This document shows, piece by piece, positions 21,201 through 30,765 of a DNA stretch of 64,000 nucleotides. The notes beneath the pieces are model-generated. The model was not told the DNA's origin, ran no database searches, and was given only the letters and a program-made list of their open reading frames with translations. The stretch comes from Bedellia somnulentella (taxonomy: Eukaryota > Arthropoda > Insecta > Lepidoptera > Bedelliidae): NCBI GenBank assembly GCA_963576735.1, contig OY755174.1, positions 4,650,001 through 4,714,000 on the forward strand, in the 5' to 3' direction. Positions within the stretch are counted from its first letter, which is position 1. The number at the start of each line of letters is the position of its first letter. The position numbers and the translations under genes are program-made.

Positions 21201-24200
21201 TATGCCGACGATCAAGTGCTACTTGCATCATCGGTGGAAGAGCTGCAAGAGATGATGAATATTGCATGTGCGTCTTTTGAAAAAAAGGGAATGAGGGTGA
21301 ATGTGGATAAAACAAAAACTATGGTTTTTGAGGGAGAGGTGAATATGACCGAATGCGTGATTGAGATTAATGGTAAGAAAGTGGAACAAGTGAAAGAGTT
21401 TGTATATTTGGGAAGTTTGTTTACTAGGGATGGAAAGTGTGATGAAGATATCGAGAGAAGAGTGAAAAAGAGTAATGCGGTAAATGGAGCACTGGATAGT
21501 CTAATGATTTAATTAATAATAATTAATAAGTAGAAATGAGATCCCTCAGAAAATTGTGTAATGTAAGGTTATGTGATCGTGTGAGGAATGATGTGATTCG
21601 AGAAAGGTGTGGTGTAAAAGATGATATTGTAAGAAAGATAGAAAAAGGAATGTTGAGATGGTTTGGGCACATAGAGAGGATGGATGACAGTAAATTGGTG
21701 AAAGAGATATATAGAGCCAATGTGGAAGGTAATGTTAGTAGAGCACGACCTCGGAGGACACATTTGGATCAAATAGAAAATGTGCTCAAAAAGGCAGGTG
21801 TCCGCAGTATGAAGAATAAAAGAGCATGTATGAAAAGATTGATGGATGTAAACGAAGCCTGAGAGGTTTGCCAGGATCGTACAAAGTGGCGATCGATAGT
21901 CTCTGCCTACCCCAATGGGAACTAACGGCGTGAGAATATGTATGTATGTATGTATATTTGTGAAGATAACACATTTTCTTTCATCGACATACATACATGC
22001 CATGACATGCCTACTCTTTCTTGTGTATATAAATAGTCTACCAAAAGCCATAAACCAAGATTGTGTAATTTTTGCAGATGACGTCTCAATCTTATTTTCT
22101 GTCTCAAATCCTAATGAATTAGAATATAAATTGCATGCAATGCATGCATGCAAAACATAATCTAGAATTAAATTTAGAAAAATCTAAAATAATCCAATTT
22201 AAACCTTCAGCAGCAGTATATAAGAATACAAAAATTGATATAGTTAAAACAGCCACATTACTAGGAATAGATCTTGACACAAATTTAACCTGGCAACCGT
22301 ATATAATTAAACTAAAGTCTTTTATTTACGCTCTTCATCAATTGATACGCGTCACAGACTTCCAAGTCGCACTGGCAGCCTATTATGCATACGCATACTC
22401 TAGATTATCATACGGCGTAATAATATGGGGTAATAGTACTGACATAGGCGAAATTTTTACATTACAAAAAAAATGTATAAGAATTCTAACGAATATTGAC
22501 CAAATGACATCATGCCGTCCATTTTTTATTAAACATAATATATTAACACTAACTTCAATTTACATATTAGAAAGCTGTAAATTTGTTAGAAAAAATAATG
22601 AGTTTTACTCTTCAATGCAAAATAATAAAAGAAATGACCGTTATTTAAATAAACTACAAATACCTTTCACCACAATGAAATTAGTATCGTGTAGTCCCCA
22701 CCACATGCTAATAAAAATTTATAATCACCTACCAAATGACATAAAAGATATTAAAAAACTTAATTTATTTATTACGACTTTAAAAAAACATCTTATCATT
22801 AAATGTTACTATAATATTAAGGAGTTTTTTGATGACCAGAACAATAAATAGAATGCCCCGATTGCTCTACAACTAGTCTACCATTAAACGATGTTTGCCG
22901 TGCCCTTACAGGGCGTCACCTGTACTTATAATGTATTTTTAATTTTTTGTAACATTTCATGAACTTGTGACATGCAAATAAATTGAATTGAATTGAATTG
23001 AATTGACATTAGCATTATTTTATTAGACAAACATACATACATATACTCACGGCTATAAATCCCTAGAAGGGGTAGCAGAGATAAGGAATCAAAAAATCCT
23101 CAGCCACTGAGCGGGAAAAGATGGTAAAGTAAAAGGTTGTTGGTAATGGGGCTCCAACCGCATCACTGAAAAATCCCTTGAAAGCCCCAATACCGTAAGT
23201 CGCCGCTTGCTTACACCCACTGGAAAAAATGGGGTAGTGCTATTCTAAACTATAAATGAAACAATCGCTTATGCACTCATGGGCGTACTTAGGTTCTGGG
23301 CAAGGGGAGGGCAAATCAAATATTGCCTTTTCCCGTATCTCAGTTGGGGTCGGCTATTTAACCTAAGGGAATTGACGAAAGTACTGGTTTTTTCAAAATA
23401 ATAGTAATATATTGTGCTGCAAAATAAAAATTAATAGTTTAAAAAACACTAAAAAACACGCTTTTATAAGTGCACTTAAAAGTCAAAAATAAATTACGGG
23501 TCGTTCAAGTTGTCTCTACTTCTAGGCTGAAGTGTAAACTATGTGCTTTTAATTATAATATTTGATTGTAAAAGCGTGGGGCGCTGGAAAAGGACAGATT
23601 CTTTGTTTACCTTGCTAAGAAATCAAGTTAAGCGATGTTTCGGGAAGCAGGTTACAGACATCGGCACTCTAACTAGATTTGCAGCACCACTAGTTGGAGG
23701 CTCTATATTAAACAGTCTGTTTAAAGTACTAGTCAAAGGTGGCAAAATGTAGAGTTCTTGTTCGTGTATTTGTTTACAAGAAAGTTATTGCTGCTCCAGC
23801 GCCCCACGCTTTTACAATCAAATATTATAATTAAAAGCACATAGTTTACACTTCAGCCCAGAAATAAAGACAACTTGAACGACCCGTAATTTATTTTTGA
23901 CTTTGACGTGTTTTTTAGTGTTTTTTAAACTATTAATTTATTTTATGCTTTTTAGTCTTTGCTTGGCATATTTTAAACATTTATTTCAAATAGACGAATG
24001 AGCCCGCATCCTCTCCATCTCCGCCAGTGCGTCTGTATAGCATGGTGTCTTATCTGTCAGCTTAGAACAATCTAACTCTTCAATCTGGAGACCACTAAGT
24101 GATTTTACTCGACTTAGCGCCACATATGCCTGTCCATCCGCAAAAGTACGGGACCCTAAGTACACCACGGCGTGGTCTACCGTACAGCCTTGCATCTTGT

Positions 24201-26635
24201 GCACGGTAGATGCCCAACTTAAAATCACTGGGAGCATGCGCCTCTCCACCGTACCGTAGCTGTACTTGGCCGGGAATTGGATGCCTATAGGCTGAATTAG
24301 GTGCTTGCCGTCGTTACCAAAATTAACTTTGATGGACGGGATATCGGTTTCATACATTTGGTCGCGTCTAAAGTTCCAGTTCAAATCTTCCGGCTCCATC
24401 ATCAGATCAGTTCGATAGTACCATATTATTGTATTCAGACCTTGAAACCTAATCGTGGTCAAAGTTCATTTCGTGGTCAAAGTTAATTACAAGACCTTTC
24501 TAACAAGTCCAAATACGGCTATAATACGATCATCCATCATTAAGTTCCAGTTAATATCTTCCGGCTCCATCATCAGATGAGCTCGACAGTACCATATTAT
24601 TGTATTCAGACCTTGAAACCTAATCGTGGTCAAAGTTCATTTCGTGGTCAAAGTTCATAACAAGACCTTTCTAACAAGTCCAAATACGGCTATAATACGA
24701 TCATCCATCATTAAGTTCCAGTTAATATCTTCCGGCTCCATCATCAGATGAGCTCGACAGTACGATATTATTGTATTCAGACCTTGAAACCTAATCGTGG
24801 TCAAGGTTCATTACAAGACCTTTCTAACAAGTCCAAACACGGCTATGATACGATATTTCATCATGGAATGCTAGTGCCTATCTTCCGGCTTCATCATCAG
24901 ACCTTGAAACCTAATCATGGTCAACGTTCATTACAAGACCTTTTTAACAAGTCCAAACACGGCTATAATACGATCATCCATCATGAAGTTCCAGTTCATA
25001 TCTTCCGGCTCCATCATCAGATCAGCTCGACAGTACCATATTATTGTATTGTCATCGAAATCACATACAACTGCCAATTTTCATAACGCTACGAGGGCTG
25101 CTATTTATGTATCCGGAATAAAAAAAAGAAACAAACATATATCAATTAATATGGTTTTATTGCTTCTCAAAATATTCGCCGCTCAGATCTATACACTTTT
25201 GCATGCGTTGAAACCAATTTTCATAGCACTTTTTCCACTCAGACTGAGGTATCTCCAAAACGTGCATTTTGAACGCATCGACTGCCTCTTCGCGGCTCGA
25301 AAAACGTTGACCACGTAATTTTTTCTTCACATTTGGAAATAAATAAAAATCATTGGGTGCCAAATCAGGGCTGTACGGCGGATGACCTGTCAATTCGATC
25401 TTTTGAGCTTCTAAAAACTGAGTTGTGACGGCCGACCTGTGACAGCTAGCATTGTCGTGATGCAGAATGATTCTACGTTGTCGGTTAGTCTTTCTTATTT
25501 GTTCAAAGACTTCCGGCAAACAAATGGTCGTATACCACTCCGAATTAACAGTTTTACGATTCTCTAAAGGCACTGTAGCTACATGGCCATTTATACCAAA
25601 AAAACAAGCGACCATTTGCTTCAATGTGCTTTTTGCACGAATAACTTTTGTTGGGTTCGGCTCATCTTGGAACACCCACACCGTGGACTGCTGCTTAGTT
25701 TCGGGGTCGTAAGCGTAGATCCAAGATTCGTCACCTGTGTAGATATTATAAACAGCTTTTGACGCACCACGGTTGTATTTTTTTAACATTTCTTTGCACC
25801 AATCGACACGAGCCTGTTTTTGATCAATACTCAAGTTGTGCGGAATCCAACGGGAGCAAATTTTTTTTACAGCTAAATGTTCATGAAGTATCTTATGTAT
25901 GCTCGTCATACTAATGCCCAGAGATGCCTCTATCTCACGATATGTAACATGACGATCTTGAGTTATTAGTTCCCGGACAGCATCGATGTTTTGAGGTACA
26001 ACGACCGTTTTAGGGCGACCTTCTTTAATTTCATCAGTAAGCTTAGATCGTCCACGATTAAACTCGCTAAACCAGTGATACACAGTGGTCTTTGAGGGTG
26101 CTTCATCCCCAAAAGTCGAAGTAAGCTGATCGATGCACTGTTTTTGAGTTAGACCACGCCGAAAATCGTAAAAAATCATGGCACGAAAATGTTCACGAGT
26201 TAAATCCATGGTGGTGAAGACACGCAATTTTCAAAATGACGCTACGATGTGAAAACAATTGACAGTCACATAAAAATAAATGTATTCTAAAGCTAAAGAG
26301 TTCTATTTTTAAATGATGTAATTACTTTTTAAATTATTGTTCTGTAAGTGGCCAGTTCCGGATACATAAATAGCAGCCCTCGTATGACCTTTAGAAGATG
26401 GTTAAATTAGTTTTCTTAGATTTGATTACATAGTTACATACATACAGGTCGACCTAATAAAAGCGTGTTAAAAAAATCATCTATAACAATGGAGAGTAGA
26501 GAGGTATACAATATACAGGGGGGGGCAGATGCCCTCCCCTGCCCTCCCCCTGTACCCCTGGGTTTCATTACACTAATATTTTTTGTTTTAGTTCCTAGTC
26601 CTGCAGCACTTAAAGATTTCGCAAGATTTTTATAA
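18244..26635 (+). CDS. OBP-D: Minus-C odorant-binding protein, signal exon uncertain
   Basis: Main exon 18325-18664 (acceptor TTAATTTCAG, phase 0 in; donor GTAAGT, phase 1 out) encodes [18 protein letters not shown] with C1, C3 (YCVASKTG), [10 protein letters not shown]4 ([10 protein letters not shown]) and C6 (IFEC). A spare cysteine sits one residue off the normal C2 place and C5 is missing. Last exon 26592-26635 gives [14 protein letters not shown] and stop, matching the last exon of OBP-F (PDMKALEEFM). The best signal peptide, [19 protein letters not shown], starts at about 18244. It is in frame with the main exon but separated by only 24 bases that contain TGA and TAA and end in TTTCAG, too short for a normal intron. 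Either the true signal exon lies elsewhere or intron 1 collapsed and the gene is damaged. Intron 2 is about 7.9 kb and packed with transposons. Confidence 0.75.
18665..19019. other. Start of OBP-D intron 2, nothing recognised
   Basis: Non-coding sequence following the exon 2 donor. No exon or repeat boundary was identified. Confidence 0.4.
19020..19460 (-). pseudogene. LINE 3' coding fragment, third LINE family
   Basis: The minus-strand frame at 19388-19059 encodes [46 protein letters not shown] and [13 protein letters not shown]. This is the conserved C-terminal region of many non-LTR retrotransposon polyproteins, after the reverse transcriptase. It is unlike the 62-kb family and is truncated at its 5' end. 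It lies in intron 2 of OBP-D. Confidence 0.6.
19461..19680 (+). mobile_element. SINE-A copy, diverged
   Basis: GGCTTAGAATGTCTCTACCCC at the 5' side, GGTTGGAAACC as B-box-like block and a GAGTATATATG end. Divergence is higher than in most copies. Confidence 0.65.
19765..20012 (+). mobile_element. RTE-like LINE 3' end
   Basis: Encodes the last part of the polyprotein ([18 protein letters not shown]..., with a premature TAA in the MDVN region) and ends GGCGTGAGAATATGTATG. It abuts the next LINE copy head to tail. Confidence 0.7.
20013..21950 (+). mobile_element. RTE-like LINE, 5'-truncated, with internal deletion
   Basis: The open frame 20007-21512 covers the region before the reverse transcriptase and the RT itself: [22 protein letters not shown] and [12 protein letters not shown] (the YADD catalytic motif). 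After DSLM the frame is cut by about 20 AT-rich bases, and the stretch corresponding to SSQSVSE...HESRVNA of the 62-kb copy is missing. A second frame (21536-21862) continues with EMRSLRK. The 3' end is a (TATG)n tail at about 21943. The endonuclease is missing and the copy is dead. It lies in intron 2 of OBP-D. Confidence 0.85.
22008..23007 (+). pseudogene. CR1/jockey-like LINE, 3' part of ORF2
   Basis: Starts in the reverse transcriptase with [11 protein letters not shown] and [10 protein letters not shown]. After a short frame slip near 22140 it continues as [40 protein letters not shown] and ends [10 protein letters not shown]. The 3' tail is a run of TTGAA repeats near 22980. It is 5'-truncated, as is usual for LINE copies, and belongs to the same clade as the element at 39-44 kb. 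Confidence 0.75.
23031..23250 (-). mobile_element. SINE-A copy
   Basis: CATACATACATATACTCACG through AATGGGGTAGTGCTATTC; the outermost 5' bases are lost. Confidence 0.75.
23431..23936. mobile_element. Foldback element with enclosed ORF
   Basis: Arms 23431-23588 and 23796-23936 are reverse complements with small indels; the outer ends read TTAATAGTTTAAAAAACAC. The central 200 bases contain a short open frame whose end reads [20 protein letters not shown] do not recognise that peptide. It lies in intron 2 of OBP-D. Confidence 0.7.
23985..24530 (-). pseudogene. PIF1-like helicase C-terminal fragment
   Basis: The minus-strand frame from about 24462 to 23986 encodes [16 protein letters not shown], then [18 protein letters not shown]. 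These match the last motifs of PIF1-family helicases, as found at the C-terminus of Helitron Rep/Hel proteins. No Rep domain or N-terminal helicase motifs are present, so it is a remnant. Its upstream side runs into the minisatellite. Confidence 0.65.
24387..25060. repeat. Minisatellite, unit about 171 bp
   Basis: The landmark CTTCCGGCTCCATCATCAGA begins at 24387, 24558, 24729, about 24892 (one change) and 25002. The first steps are 171, 171 and 163 bases, then a shortened unit of 110. The first unit overlaps the helicase fragment, so the array probably arose from part of that element. Confidence 0.75.
25092..26382 (-). mobile_element. Mariner element, structurally complete
   Basis: Perfect inverted repeats of about 27 bp at 25092-25118 and 26356-26382 start CGAGGGCTGCTATTTATG, flanked by TA on both sides (25090-25091 and 26383-26384), the Tc1/mariner target duplication. 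The length of about 1291 bp is standard for mariner. It lies in intron 2 of OBP-D, antisense to that gene. Confidence 0.9.
25157..26227 (-). CDS. Mariner transposase, intact DD34D frame
   Basis: An uninterrupted frame of 356 codons, or 350 if translation starts at the internal Met of [15 protein letters not shown], which is the usual mariner start. The N-terminal half has paired helix-turn-helix regions ([34 protein letters not shown]). The catalytic domain has [11 protein letters not shown] for the first Asp, [10 protein letters not shown] for the second and [15 protein letters not shown] for the third, with 34 residues between the last two. Length and motifs match active mariners. The enzyme would cut and paste the element at TA sites. 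Whether it is expressed from inside an OBP intron cannot be told. Confidence 0.9.
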   Translation of the reverse strand: MRVFTTMDLTREHFRAMIFYDFRRGLTQKQCIDQLTSTFGDEAPSKTTVYHWFSEFNRGRSKLTDEIKEGRPKTVVVPQNIDAVRELITQDRHVTYREIEASLGISMTSIHKILHEHLAVKKICSRWIPHNLSIDQKQARVDWCKEMLKKYNRGASKAVYNIYTGDESWIYAYDPETKQQSTVWVFQDEPNPTKVIRAKSTLKQMVACFFGINGHVATVPLENRKTVNSEWYTTICLPEVFEQIRKTNRQRRIILHHDNASCHRSAVTTQFLEAQKIELTGHPPYSPDLAPNDFYLFPNVKKKLRGQRFSSREEAVDAFKMHVLEIPQSEWKKCYENWFQRMQKCIDLSGEYFEKQ

Positions 26636-27220
26636 CTTCAACATAAAAGCCTGATTATTTAGTCATTGCAGAAACCAGGTGAGATGATAAGTTTGATGTC
26701 AATAATATTTCATACTTTATTATGTTTCTTACCTTCATAAATTGGTATATTGATTGGCTTGCTCTCTCTCTTACTTTTAATAGATGTATATTATCATAAT
26801 TCGTGAAGCAAAAAAATTAGGACTATATTAAGCAATTTGCGCAGATGGACTTCATGAGTCATTTTTATGATGCATTGATTAAAATATTGAAATGCATTAC
26901 TCATACGACTTTGTGCCTTAAAAATCTGATTTCGTTTGTTGCCACTATCATTGTAGTCGTTTTTTTCCTTTTATCGCAAGTGGTAACGATTATGTTACGA
27001 TTGGGAATAATCATGGAATAATATTATATGGCCTTTTTTTTTCAGGAAACGAATAAAGTTAAAGAATCTACCAGTGCCAACAAATATCTTTAAATTATGT
27101 TTCAATAGTTCTATCATATTTCAAGTTGAGCAGCAAAAGGCTTAATGAGTATTCATTAATTTAATAAATGATTTTTCTTTAATGTTAATTTTAATGAAAT
27201 ATTGCCAGTACATAAAAATA
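26636..27220. other. 3' flank of OBP-D, no gene
   Basis: AT-rich. AATAAA appears near 27163 among several possible poly(A) signals. A GC-rich GGGGGG/CCCTCCCC patch near 26518-26570, just before the last OBP-D exon, looks like part of another repeat. Confidence 0.4.
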
Positions 27221-27224
27221 ATCA

Positions 27225-27390
27225 TGTATATTTTGCCGTTTTCTACTACACATTGTGACATGACTAAGTACAACTTACTCCCGATGTTTTATAACAACAC
27301 ATAGAATAGACAAATCGGTGTAGGTTCGATTTGAATTCGAACCAATATGTCTGCCCGAAAGGCGGATGTTCTGCCAATTAGGCTATCATG
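27225..27390 (-). mobile_element. SINE-B copy, truncated
   Basis: Has the CATTGTGACATGACTAAGTA block and a tRNA-like head at its high-coordinate end (GATTTGAATTCGAACC and GCCAATTAGGCTATCATGG). Confidence 0.6.
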
Positions 27391-27510
27391 GGAGATAAAA
27401 AAATAATGTTAATATCCTGTATATGTTTATTAAAAAATACTGAGATCTGTATATGGCTACTAAGGTTATCACATCATAATGTCGGAATTGAGGGATTATT
27501 TTTTTTCTTA

Positions 27511-28567
27511 CTAGCGACCCGCCCCGGCTTCGCACGGGTGCAATGCAAAATATACCTACTACAGAATGTCCTTTTGGTTAGTGCTGGAGTAAAAAATATT
27601 TACTTACTATTCGTTCGACTAAAAACAAAAGATTATCAACAACAAAATATACCTATTCTATTCAGTTCTTCTATGAACTTAACTATAATTTTCAATAATT
27701 GAAAATGCTCGCCCTAATACTAAATTGTCTTAACTCTAAATTCAAATCAAAGTCTTAATGGAAGAAATACCAAGAAATATGGTTTTAAGCTAATCCTATC
27801 TAACCTAATGTACTTACAATACTACTAATGTAATAATAATAATAAAAATTAAAAGATAATCAACAACAAAAGTATTCTAATCAGTTTAATTAATTCTTGA
27901 TATTTTCCTCGCTAGAGAGCTCCGATAAACGCGTGCGATCGCTGCAAATCATAAAGTGCTCTAAGTCTAAGGCGAAGCGCGGCCATCGACGCGCTATTTA
28001 TAGGCACGCGCCGCCGCCCGGCGCAAACAACTACGACTGTGCATTTTAAATTTGTAATATCTTCGGTAATATTCACTTAAATTACATGCTGTAAAAAGCA
28101 TATTGATCTATAATAAATGCACAATTTATTTAAGGTACTTAATTGGATAAGGATTAATGCTGTATTGTTTAAAATCACTTCGTAAATAACCATTTTTTAG
28201 TAAAGAATAAAAATGGTTATGCTGGGTTATCCCTAAGAGATAGACATATACCATCGCGGACTTTTTTGTTGAACTTTTTAAGGTAAACAATACTGTAGTA
28301 CATTATTTTGGTCTATCTCGTAGGGTTCAGCCAGCGTTTGCAATATAAGCGCAAAAAAACGTGCTTATTCACGACATCACATTAGAAATCTTTAAATTTA
28401 TCAGTGTTTCTCTACTATATTATGCATTTATTATACATACAAACCTTCCTTAAGAATCACTCTATCTATTAAAAAAAACCGCATCAAAATCCGTTGCGTA
28501 GTTTTAAAGATCTAAGCATACATACGGACATACAGCGAAAGCGACTTTGTTTTATACTATGTATTGA
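27511..28567 (-). mobile_element. Non-autonomous Helitron
   Basis: On the minus strand it begins TCAATACATAGTATAAAAC at 28567 and ends with the GC hairpin (GTGCGAAGCCGGGGCGGG) followed by TCGCTAGT at 27511. The TC start and hairpin-CTAG end are Helitron hallmarks. No Rep/helicase frame is present. Confidence 0.7.
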
Positions 28568-28597
28568 TGGTAAAAAAATACACCTGATGCCATAATT

Positions 28598-28905
28598 AAC
28601 ATCGTGATAGCTGAGTGGGTAGAACAACGCTTATCGAGACGACTCGTGTTCTAATTCTGGGTCGGGCCTGCACCAATTTGTTTTTGTGTGGTTTATTTAT
28701 ATCATGGTTGTTAACGGTGAGGGAAAATATCGTGAAACCCACATGGCTGAGTTGTATGCGATAGGTCTGCGTCCTCACGTGAGTACACTGTCCAAGCAAA
28801 ACGTGGGCACTCTGAACACCAAGTGACAATGTTACGTGATGTTCAGAATTATTAGTTCCTCTGCCAACACCTTCGGGGATATTCGGTTTGATTTGAAATG
28901 AGCCA
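28598..28905 (+). mobile_element. SINE-B copy, near full length
   Basis: Begins with a tRNA-like head (GTGATAGCTGAGTGGGTAGA as A box, GTGTTCTAATTCTGGG as B-box region) and ends in the CACCTTCGGGGATATTCGG region. The best plus-strand example of the family here. Confidence 0.7.
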
Positions 28906-29439
28906 TAATTAACGCTTTTTATAATCTAAATTAATGATTGCCGTAAATGTTTCCAAGCAGGTTTGCTCTTGAAGTTGCCATTCGGCCGGTCAGTACAATG
29001 ACGCCAACATAGAGATCATGACGTTTTTTAAACATTAATAATTTGGTCAAAACTCTTCCGTATGTTGTTTCTTATACTTATATTACTAGAGAGTATAAAT
29101 TTTTGTGCAGTTTATCTGAAGAGTTATTCAGTTCTTCTAGAATGTTATCAGGACTACAACAGTACTTATAAGTTGACACTGATTTTACTACTTAACGATA
29201 ATTACTCGTATTTTCGAGAAATGCATCAGTTACGGAATAAATGGAAGCAGGCACAGTCGCTCTTGAAGCCAAAGTTTTGTCAGTGATGACATTGATACCA
29301 GAAATTATTAACTTAAATTACATACCTTGTACCTCTTTCAAGACCGGCTAAATACAAGGCAGCCTCGCGCACCTAGAGTTCCTCACCATTATCTACGCAA
29401 TATATGTCACCGTATTGCATAATATAATATGTCTGTGTA
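28906..29439. other. Intergenic stretch with an isolated ORF
   Basis: Between OBP-D and OBP-E. An open frame at 29062-29286 begins with a hydrophobic run (MLFLILILLESINFC) and later has LLECYQDY. It has no further OBP features and is probably chance. Nothing else is recognised. Confidence 0.35.
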
Positions 29440-29770
29440 GCTGTCATATAGTCGGTTTGTAATTTCGTGAAACAGTTGCATTTCATGAAATCGTTAAGTG
29501 TCATTGTGTACATCATGATGAGAATAATTCGATATTTATTCGGGATCAAAGTAAAGTTTTGTTTTGGTTGTCTTAAATTTGGTTGTGGTCTAACCGAGGA
29601 TAAACGAGTCATTGCGCTAAGAAACTGCTTATCTACACTTGTCTATAAAATATATACGAGTCCGCCAAACATGGATGCATGGATGGTAAAATTGTGAAAG
29701 GTACGCAATTTAATGATTTGAACAAATTAAGTTGTACACATCATGAAATGCGACCATAACATATGAATTA
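29440..29770. repeat. Repeat with CATTTCATGAAAT palindromes
   Basis: GCATTTCATGAAATCG near 29478 and CACATCATGAAATGCGACCA near 29738 resemble the ends of the TIR element at 9363-9866. The inner parts differ. Probably a related, decayed element. Confidence 0.45.
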
Positions 29771-30082
29771 CTCGTATATTAGTTTGATCTATGCCGAAAC
29801 GCCATCTATTACGTAGCCTCTGCTGCCTTTTAATCACCTGGCCAATAGGGCATATTTTTCAATATTAACGAACCATGAATTAATATTTTATGCACGCTAA
29901 GGCTCATGCACATATAATCTCGCAGCTCCTATCGCATATTCATAAAACGTTAGAACATCTATTTCATGACCACTTGAGATGGTTTCCAGTAAAACCTTCA
30001 ATCGGTATATTAATTTAAAACCTATTTTGGTAATATCGGCTCATTATTGAGGATTTTAAAAGAATTTGCAGCTAGTGTGATT

Positions 30083-30300
30083 TCTTCCGGTGGGTGTACG
30101 TAAGAGGCGACTAATGGTATTGGGGCTATTAAGGGATTTTTGGGCGATGCGGTTGGAGACCCATCACCAACAATCTTTATTTTTACCATCTTTTCCCCAC
30201 TCTACTTTCCAAAAGTGGCTGAGGAACTTCTAGTTCCTCAGCTCTGGCTACCCCTTCTAGGGAAATATAGCCGTGTGTATATGTATATGTATGTATGTAT
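30083..30300 (+). mobile_element. SINE-A copy
   Basis: TTTCTTCCGGTGGGTGTACG through CCGTGTGTATATG and a (TATG)n tail. The first 40 or so bases of the family are absent. It lies about 380 bases upstream of the OBP-E promoter. Confidence 0.8.
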
Positions 30301-30683
30301 TTACCGTCCGAATTTATTTTATTGTAAACGTTTCTACCTTTTTGTCATTATTATTTCTTTACTTTTTAACAGGTAACTTATATTGAAAATGTAATAGCCG
30401 CAGAACCTTTATTTATGTTTCTGGTTATATTGTCACATGTGCATTAATGATTTGTCGGTTTTATATCTGTTGCAGCATTACATACCTTACCATCGATCAT
30501 TGTAATTTTTTAAGGCGAGATCAAACCGGAATTCGTTACCATTTATAATACTCGAAAATAATATTTATAAAGTCGATCGTAACTTCTTGACATATTGTCA
30601 TAACTAAATAAGCAGCCAGGTGACCACTGAAACAAATTTTTTGCTAAGTTAATTAATTTTCTAATTAAAATTCTGTAGTTAAA

Positions 30684-30715
30684 TATATAAACTTGATTTG
30701 ATGCTGCGTTCAGTT
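30684..30715 (+). promoter_or_regulatory. Candidate core promoter of OBP-E
   Basis: TATATAA at 30684-30690 is followed by an insect initiator TCAGTT at 30710-30715. The first T of TATA and the initiator A (30712) are 28 bases apart, the canonical spacing. The OBP-E start codon is 54 bases further on. Confidence 0.65.
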
Positions 30716-30765
30716 GTGAGTGATTCAAGCGAGTGATCGTTATAATAAATAATTTAATCAGCGAT

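Noticed and set aside
24387..25060. CRISPR-like repeat array
   Set aside because: Units of about 171 bp without short repeat-spacer structure, inside a eukaryotic intron; a minisatellite.
29062..29286. ORF starting MLFLILILLESINFC with LLECYQDY, considered as a seventh OBP
   Set aside because: No C3, C4 or C6 pattern, no intron after the signal segment as in all sisters, and no matching downstream exon.
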